A DNA stretch of 64,000 nucleotides from Paraescarpia echinospica (Eukaryota > Annelida > Polychaeta > Sabellida > Siboglinidae), in contig CM034543.1 in the NCBI GenBank assembly GCA_020002185.1, forward strand, positions 33,644,465-33,708,464, read 5' to 3'. This document shows positions 34,762 to 43,700 of the stretch, piece after piece. The position numbers and the translations under genes are program-made. Position 1 is the stretch's first letter. Every line of letters begins with the position of its first letter. Under the pieces are notes generated by a model, which was given only the letters and a program-made list of their open reading frames with translations, was not told the origin of the DNA and made no database searches.

Positions 34762-37700
34762 ATTAGTATACAATTAATTTTTGTATTAGTTTACCACATT
34801 TTGCACTTTAAATTTTCTGTGTATAGTTTCATTTTATGTAAAACACATAATAAATTTAGTTTTTATTGATTTATTGTTGCCAGTAGTGCGGGAGTGTGCA
34901 CATGACTACATGTGTATAACACAGTCAAACTTCACCTCAGTAATACAGCCACCTCACAATTAAGATCACCAAATTTGTTTCCATGTACAATAAAGTATAC
35001 AAAATTAGTCCCACTAATATAGTCGCCTTGCTAATCAGGCCACTTTTGCCCAGTCCCAAGGGTGACCTTAATAGTAAGGGTCCACTGTATTGCAAACTGT
35101 CCTTATGTTGGCAGGAGTCCAGTTATGGCTGGAGGTCTGTTTGCCATTGACCGCAAGTGGTTCTGGACATTGGGCGGCTACGACCCTGGACTTGAGATCT
35201 GGGGTGGTGAACAGTACGAACTCTCCTTCAAGGTTGGTTAGATGTGATTACGTGGAAGTCTAAGGGTAATGTGTGTATGTACGTTAAGCTTTTCCTCCCA
35301 GGTGTTTTGCATTTCTGGCATCAAACTCTCAGGGGTTCATCAAGGACCAATGGGAAGAAATGTTGCTGCTTTTTACAAGTTTACCATGGGTTATGTCAAC
35401 CTATGTGTGCTTACTAGTTAAGTGTTCGTACCCAACGTTAAATGGATGTCGTCGCTCGTAGAAAGAAATAAGTACAGCATCAATGAAGGATCGAAAAGTG
35501 AATGCTGTTATCAAAGTATGTGAGACATTATTGTTTAACCCAGACCCCCGCACACATGGTATCAATGGAAACCTCTGTTATTGGCCAAACTGCAAAAAAT
35601 TACAACAGTTGGCTAAGGTAATTCAGCGAATCAGAACAAAGCATTTCAGACACCCGCCCCCGACCCTCCGAAGCTGAAGAAAACAACAAAATGGTGGACA
35701 TCGTTGTGGAGAATTGTTCACTTTGAAAGTTTATTTCGGATTATCTCAAGTTACCACGTCAATATTTCGACAAAATGCCTGACAGTTTTCATGAATATGG
35801 TTATTATACTAGCTCAGATAGTTAGAACGACCTTGGATGCTTTCTGAGGTGACAGTTCAACAACTTGGTAGTGCGATGTTTGTCCAGGCGAGCTGCAAGT
35901 GTGTACCGGTAGCAAAAGCAGGCTGATAGAATCGTGATAAGTCAGAAAAATTGTAACATTATTTTCTTACATTCTTGTAAAGGTTGGGTAGGGTGCTTTA
36001 CACAGTTTCAAAAATTATGACTGCTACAAAAATTGTCCAAGTTATGGAGCATTAAACATGGTAGGGGTGAAAAAGTGAAAATGAAGAAAACGGCTGTTGA
36101 AGTTTTACATTATATATGCAAATGGATTACATAGAAATATTACATGCATGACATTCAAATGTGTCACACAGTATGTATGTTATGTTGCAATGATACACTG
36201 GCTGGAAGTACAAATGTGCTGCTACAAAGACTTATCAAATTATGCCAGATTATGTCTTTTGTGTAAAACTAAGAGGACAGATTATTTGAGAGCAAAAGGT
36301 AGACTAAAGAAAAAAAAATGACAAAGCTAATGCAGAGTTAAGATAATTGGCTAGGGGGTATAAATGCTTTATAAAACAAATATCAAAATGCTACCACAAA
36401 CAGTTACATGAAAACTTGCCCAACCTAAAACATAGCAAGCCTGCAGAATACTGGGATATACTTAATAAAGCAAGTAACAGCAGTGAAAAATGTGGAAATA
36501 ATTCACTGGATAAATTTATGAAATACTTTGAAAAACTTGGTGAAAAACCTGAAAGTGAATCTGCAGCTAGTGAGATACCTTTTGATCCGTGAAAGATTTC
36601 CCAGTCAAACGAACACATAAACAGACCAATCACGCAAGAGGAGGTACTAAATTTAAGGCAAATCAAAAACCTCAAAAACTAAAAGGCATGTGGTATTGAT
36701 AATGTTATAAATGAATACTTAAAAAACAGCCCCACAGAACTAATTATAGTTATTGTTAAGATGTTTAACCTAGTTCTATTATCTGGCATTGTGCCAACAG
36801 ATTGGTGTATTGGGATCATTAAGCCTATATACAAAAAGCTGAGGACAACAGATGACCCAGACAACTATCATGGCATTACGTCTATTAAGCTGCATAGGCA
36901 AGTTGTTTACAGCCTCCATTAATGCGAGACTGACCATATACCTAAACGAAGCGAATGTAATAGGTGAATTCAACAACATATTAAAAGGTATCATCATGTA
37001 GATAATTCAATGCTCTTCAAAATAACACTTCTTTGTAATTATAGAATACACCCATGAAATGTTTTTTGGTGAAACACAGTAACAGATCATTAAGGGTTAT
37101 GATGGAAGTAAAATGTTTACATGTCTAGTAGTGACTATATGCATGTTTAGTAGTGACTATATGCATGTTTAGTAGTGACTATATGCATGCCAGTGAAGAT
37201 TCAAGATACACCTGGAGTAGTTGTTCACAAGGTACATAGCATGCATTTGGACTTAAAAACTGTACCAATTAATGACATAATACTGATTGAATTGGAGCTG
37301 CCTATAACTGAATTTAAATTTGCCCAGTGCACATCACAAATCCAGAAACATGGGGCTGGGGTCAGTGGCTAAGATTGTCTCACTCTCTACATACGTCTGA
37401 TGTACTGCTGTGTTGTAACCATATTTTAAGGTGGTAGGCCAAAGGACAGCAATTGGGAGCATTATTTGACTGTTAAAGAGAATGGCAGTAAGTTGGCAAA
37501 ATGCACAAAATGTGGCACTCGGCAAGGATGTAGTTCAATGAAATTGTTGGACAAGTTGAATTTGTATTATGCTTCTGTGATCAGGGTACTTATTTACAAG
37601 GAAAAGTAGATTCCTCTAGTTACTCCAGGCTTTATGAGTTTACATAGCAGCAGACAATGGGACAGTGTGACTGCAGCCTGGCTAAATGAATGCAATGGTG

Positions 37701-40700
37701 CTTTGAAGTTAGTTCTTCTGCCAACTATCCTTTTCACGTAAGCCTATAAGTTTAGTGTCTGCCAGCACACTACTAACCCTAAACTATCATGCAGGTGTAA
37801 AAAACATGCTGATGTATTTGAACTTGAGCCACTAATTAACTGTCCACCATGCAGTAGCAGAGCAGTTTTATAATAATAATAATCCACAAGTTAAGTGGCA
37901 GTGATCTTCCTTTTATCATTCATGTGATGTTTATTGTGAGCATGGCGGACAAATGGTTATCATACGCAGACAGGTACAGAAAGAAACTGATGTTTTCTAT
38001 AAAGAGAACATGTTTGCCTATCAATGGCATGTATTTCCTATTGTTGCCATTTCCGGGCAGAAACAGTTTCTGCCCGGCAGAAATCAAACAACCCTGTAGG
38101 TAATTATTAATCAAATGTTTTTTGGTGAATAATAGTTACAGATCATTAAGGGTTATGATGGAAGTAAAATGTTGACATGTTTACTGTTCACTTATTGCAC
38201 CATGTCTTGCATTTAGAGGAATAATTATAATATAAAATAAAATGTTGTGGCATCTATTTTTAAATACATGCATTGATGATAAACCGGGAATTACTTTTCT
38301 GTAGCCTAAGAATAACTAATTTCACAAACTTCCTGCTTATAATTACATAACAGAAAAGGTGACAAACAGAACATTTATATTCTGGACAACTGTAGAGTGA
38401 AATACCATACACTTTATTGACATCAAATGCATTCTACTGTTCTGTTTACACTTGCCATTCCTTGTGTAAACATGGTACTATGAAAATCAGTTCATTTTGT
38501 ATCAATGTAAACAGGGAACCCAGCTTTGTAAGACTTCTATCTTGGTTGTTGTCATCCTACATGTGGCATCTGTGTCACGTCATTGTACGTGTTGACATTG
38601 TGATCATTGGTATTTTGACTACTGAAACAACCAAATGTCAACTATTAGAAGAGTTGACATAGTGTTAGAATACTTACCTAATAACTTGTTATAATAAAAT
38701 TTTCGTATACCAACACATAATCAATAGTCTCGTGCTTGAATATTTTATTTCCAGGTGTATCTTCACTGGCATGCTTATAGTCTCCATTAAACAAACATTT
38801 TACTTCCATCATAACCCTTAATGATCTGTAACTATGATTCACCAAAAACCATTTGATTAATAATTACAAACTCACAATATAGTCCAAAGGTTTTCATGGC
38901 CTCTTGGCCCATTTTTACTGTAACAGTATGCTACAGATGATTTTCGTTGGCAGGTCGCTGGGTTAAAGCTGCATCCTCGGCTGTGTTAAAGGGATTCTTT
39001 GAGAATTTTAATCTCTTTGTAATGTACGCAATTATTAGGTAATCCTGTTAATATGATTATTTCATGTAATTCTATGCCTTTATTTAATTAGGATTATGTT
39101 TTATTAATCATTAATGACCCTGACAATATATCGACAAAATAACTCTGCGTATGCAGAGTTTCTACTTTGGGCCCATCTTCACAATCCGTATAAGGCATGC
39201 TAATGAATATTCGGGAATGTCCGTCAGACTTTGATTAGCTACGCCGAGTTAATAGATGCAAGAAATACGCCATCAACATGTGTGTATTTGGATTAGCCAC
39301 CGCCTTGCGAATGAGTTGTGACCGATAAAATTATCAAAATGAAACGTGGACCAGCTGCTGTTTATGTCACAGATTCAGTAAAGTAAAGAAGGAAAATATA
39401 TGGAATAAACGCAGAATGAACATAGCAACAGTTCATGACAGACGGATTGATTTAAAAGAAAAAACACCACCTCTCCATGCACGAAGCCACCGATGATGGT
39501 GACGCCGATGTCATATTGAATGATTGGCATTGTTTTTGTTGGAATATAAAAACTATGGTACTATCATGTTCATTTTTCACTAGGTCCATCTGGCTATACA
39601 TTTTGAAGTGAAGTTTTAATGAAACGTTCAAATAACAGAAACTTACTGAAGCCAAGAAACATTCAATAATGAAACCATTTTATTTGCACCATAAATCCAG
39701 CTGCTATTTCCATAAGCATTTTAAATACATTATACATCACTGATGTAATCTACAGTATTAAAATAGGATAGGTGGTTATGTACTTTCCTATCTATGTAAG
39801 GTTTACTTTTACTAGTTTTAGTTTGAAAAATGTAGATCTGTAAAGAGCATAACGTTAATGTTGACAAAATATTAAAATCTATTGCATCAGTATAAAAACT
39901 TATTTTATTTTGTACTGGGAGTGCAATAATTATTTGTTCTGTCCATCATTTAGAATAAAAATATTGAATTTGTTTCTGTCGAACTCCCGTTTCGATAACA
40001 AATAAAATGGCCATTATATGATGGAAGTAAAGTTATAAAATTACAAAACTTTAAAAGTAATGCATATTCTAAAACACTGTTTTCAGTCATCATTGGTGTA
40101 TTTAGCTCAAGAAGATCCCTAAGACATTTTGAATGTTGTGGAATATTTATATTTTGTGAATTTTTTTTTATTCTGGTAAAAGCAACTTTGTCATCACCTT
40201 TTTATACACTACTCCCAGTATAATTCACTTAACACAAACTTGTTTCAACAAATTTTGAAGAATATGCTGTAGAACACAATCCAAACATGATGAGCATAAG
40301 AAAGCATACATTTTATTATGTACTCCTACTTTTCAACATAATGACGGGATGATGTGCATTTGGATGCACAAATCGATCGATTCCACAAATCCATTTGAAA
40401 CGTAGTGATGTACATATTCGCAGCAGAAGCCACATGGAATTAATGTGGCAGAACAAAGTCAGACATCTTCTTCACTACTGTGTCAGTTAACATATTGTCC
40501 TATTAATAGCACTGCTATGCATTTTTATACACAAAGTTATCAGATGCACACATCCACTTGAAACTCGAAGTGAGGTACAACTTCCCAGAATAGAATGGGG
40601 CAGAACAAAGTCAGACATCATCTTATGTCAGGTGACCCATTGTCCAATTAATGGCAGTGTTAAGTAGAGCTCTTCAATTTCCTCTTTCCATCAGCTCAGC

Positions 40701-43700
40701 TATTTCCAATGTTCCTGCAAATAAACAAAGTTGAATTTATGAAACAGCCTAAATATGAGTTAACTACCTCAACACTGTGCGGCCAGACACCCCAGGTGAA
40801 ATGGTGTTTTTTGACCCAAAAAAACTGAAAATGGTTTTCTGCCAGATTATTATACCTTTGTATGCATACTATCAATAAAGTTCACTTCTATGACAATTAC
40901 GTACCTCTAAGTGAGTTTTAGTCATGGATAAAGCATGTCGATATCATGTAATCAAATCCATTATGCAATCTTTGACAGCCATTTTCTCAAAACATTTGTC
41001 TTCAAATTTCTGCATTTGGAAACGGGATATCTCTTGGAATAATTATGCTATATAAATAATGTTTTCAGTGTTGCATTCAGCATATTCTACTGTGTGCAAT
41101 GATCAGACACTTTTTTTAAATCATGAATAGTTTGAAAGATATAGCCATATTTGTAGCCAAAAAACTATATTTATTTTCGTATTTTACCAAAAAATTATAA
41201 AAACACAACATTTCAAAAAATGCTCTGATCATTTCACAATAGAATCTATAGAGAACATGGATTTGCAAGAATTATAACTATATACTATGGATTCAATAAA
41301 AAATGGCAGTGTTTCCAAATTTGCCAATATTTGCTCAAAATTGTGGCCATTTTGTTTGTTACCATGAAAACGGGGGGTCTGGCTAAAAAAAGTTCAATAT
41401 ATATTTTACTCAATAAGACCCATTTCATGCATTGGGCAGAAAAAGTGAACTGTTTGCGGAAATTAAAAAATAATCCTATCTACCTGCCGTGTCTGGCCTT
41501 CAGTTTATATATGGATTATGGGACTTATCACCAAGTGTACAGCTGGCTAAATGGAAAAGAAATACAAGAGAACCTTGTTATGTTGATTCAGTCAGACTAA
41601 AATCCCAATCCATTACTTTGGCCAATTTTTAATTTGCTTCTACATAATTACCTGTATGCATTGGTCATATACAGTGCACTCCTGATAACTTGAACTCACA
41701 TAAGTGAATTTTTGCTAAGTTAAATCAATCTTTTCCTGGGTCCAGGGCAAAGGTCCCAATAAGGGGACCTTCTGATAACGCGTGTGGTTCACTGCGCGTG
41801 CATGAATATTCATTATACACGGGCTGCAGAATTAATCATCCACGTGGCAGCAAGCTCAAAATGATTCGCTTAAACACAACTGTTTATCGTTTTTTTTTGC
41901 AGATAACACCCAAATTATGCATAAATATGCAAGACATTAAGTAGCAGAGAAAGTACTTATGGGAAATTAATACGTTTTGATACGGTACACCTCGAATGCA
42001 TATTAGCTTACAAAGAATCCCTTTAAATTTAATAGTAATATCCACAGTCAGTTTATTAGAAAAGTGCATACTTTTGTTTAGCACTGCTTTAACTTTGTTA
42101 ATCATAACATCCACCCTCACAAGCCAGGGGTGTGACTACGTACACTACCCCTGGCACATGTCTCCTACGCATGGTATGAAAGTTAGCTGAATCAAACTCA
42201 TAATTGACTTCGCCGTACAGTGCAGACACCCGTCCAACTCACGTCCCATTTCCAGGAAACCCAATGTAGTTGCCCTTTCAACCATTTTCATGAGCCGCTG
42301 AGCGGTATTGTGTATTCATATAATTATGTCTACTGCCCAGACAGTCCATGAAGACCACCCAGAAGACCACTGGAATTTTCCGGCTTCCGGTTTTGCACCG
42401 CATTAGTTTTACTCCAGTTCAAATTGCTATTGGGAACGCAAAGGGGACTAGCTTCCAGTGGCACTAAATTTGACCTGATTAATGCCAGGTACCGAGACTG
42501 ATGTAATCAGCAGCGCCCCCTGGCATGCAAGGACGAGAACATCTGGTAACTTGCCAAATACAGTTGCTGCATCGACATTTATCCTTCAACATACTGAACT
42601 TGTGAACCACGAGCTAGCATATTGTAATGGTTACTAGACAGTTTTTAATTTTTTTGCAAAATTATTTTTAAAATGAATTGCAGAAGCTGTGCAAAAAGGT
42701 GTTTCTTGACATAATTATGAATGTGCATTTTACCATTGTAGATCTGGCAATGTGGGGGTAAAATGGTAGATGCTCCCTGCTCCCGAATAGGGCACATCTA
42801 CCGCAAGTTTGCCCCCTTTCCGAACAATGCCCCGGGGGACTTTGTGGGCAAGGTAAGTACCCCAGTGTCTCGCATAATTAAAAGTTTAAATAATTAGTAA
42901 TAATCGGTTACAGCAGAAATTAAGGCCAGACGCGGCTGGGGAAATAACACATTCTTATTGGATTTTGACATTACAATCAATTTTGACTTGTTGATGTTTC
43001 GGTTTAGAAGAATTATTCAACTTGCCATTCATGTAAGTTGTACAACCAGCCGACAATGAATGAAATTCAAGATTCGCGGTGTCAACTTCAATACCCCTTA
43101 CAATCTCTGATAGTTTCAGTTGTCTAAGTTAAAAATAAACAGCCCTTGCATGCACCGCCTTATTTGGTTATGGGAACAAGTTTAAAATACTGTAATGATG
43201 TCACTTACTGCCCCTGGTTTGTTATCGTTCCACTGATTGATATAAGGTAATAATAATAATAAATTTGAACTGTATAGTGCCTTGCACCTGAATATAAAAA
43301 CCTGTTTAGAAGCACTTAAAATTCAACATTGGTAAAACATAATCATTATAATACAATTTCAATAAGAAGAATAAGGATATAATACTCTTATCTAATTCGT
43401 TAGAATTATCGGAGAGTCGCGGAAGTGTGGATGGATGAGTACGCCACCTACCTGTACAATCGGCGACCGCAGTATAAAATCATCGATGCGGGAGACATCA
43501 GTGACCAGCTGGCGATTCGCAAGAAACTCAACTGTAAGCCGTTCTCATGGTTCATGAAGGAGGTGGCCTTTGATCTCTCCAAGTATTACCCTCCGGTTGA
43601 ACCCGAGGATCTCGCATCTGGACATGTAAGTATTATGTAACCTGCCACAACAAAGTGAGTATTGAGTTGCATAATTGTGAAATAGAGTTGTGTATATTTT

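Larger units (their letters stand above)
37055..38850. repeat. Three copies of a 60-bp block around a decayed transposon
   Basis: A block with ACAGATCATTAAGGGTTATG followed by ATGGAAGTAAAATGT occurs at 37081-37120 and 38139-38175 in + orientation and inverted at 38795-38840. These may be ends or subterminal repeats of the element carrying the BED-like finger. The rest of this stretch shows no gene. Confidence 0.5.
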
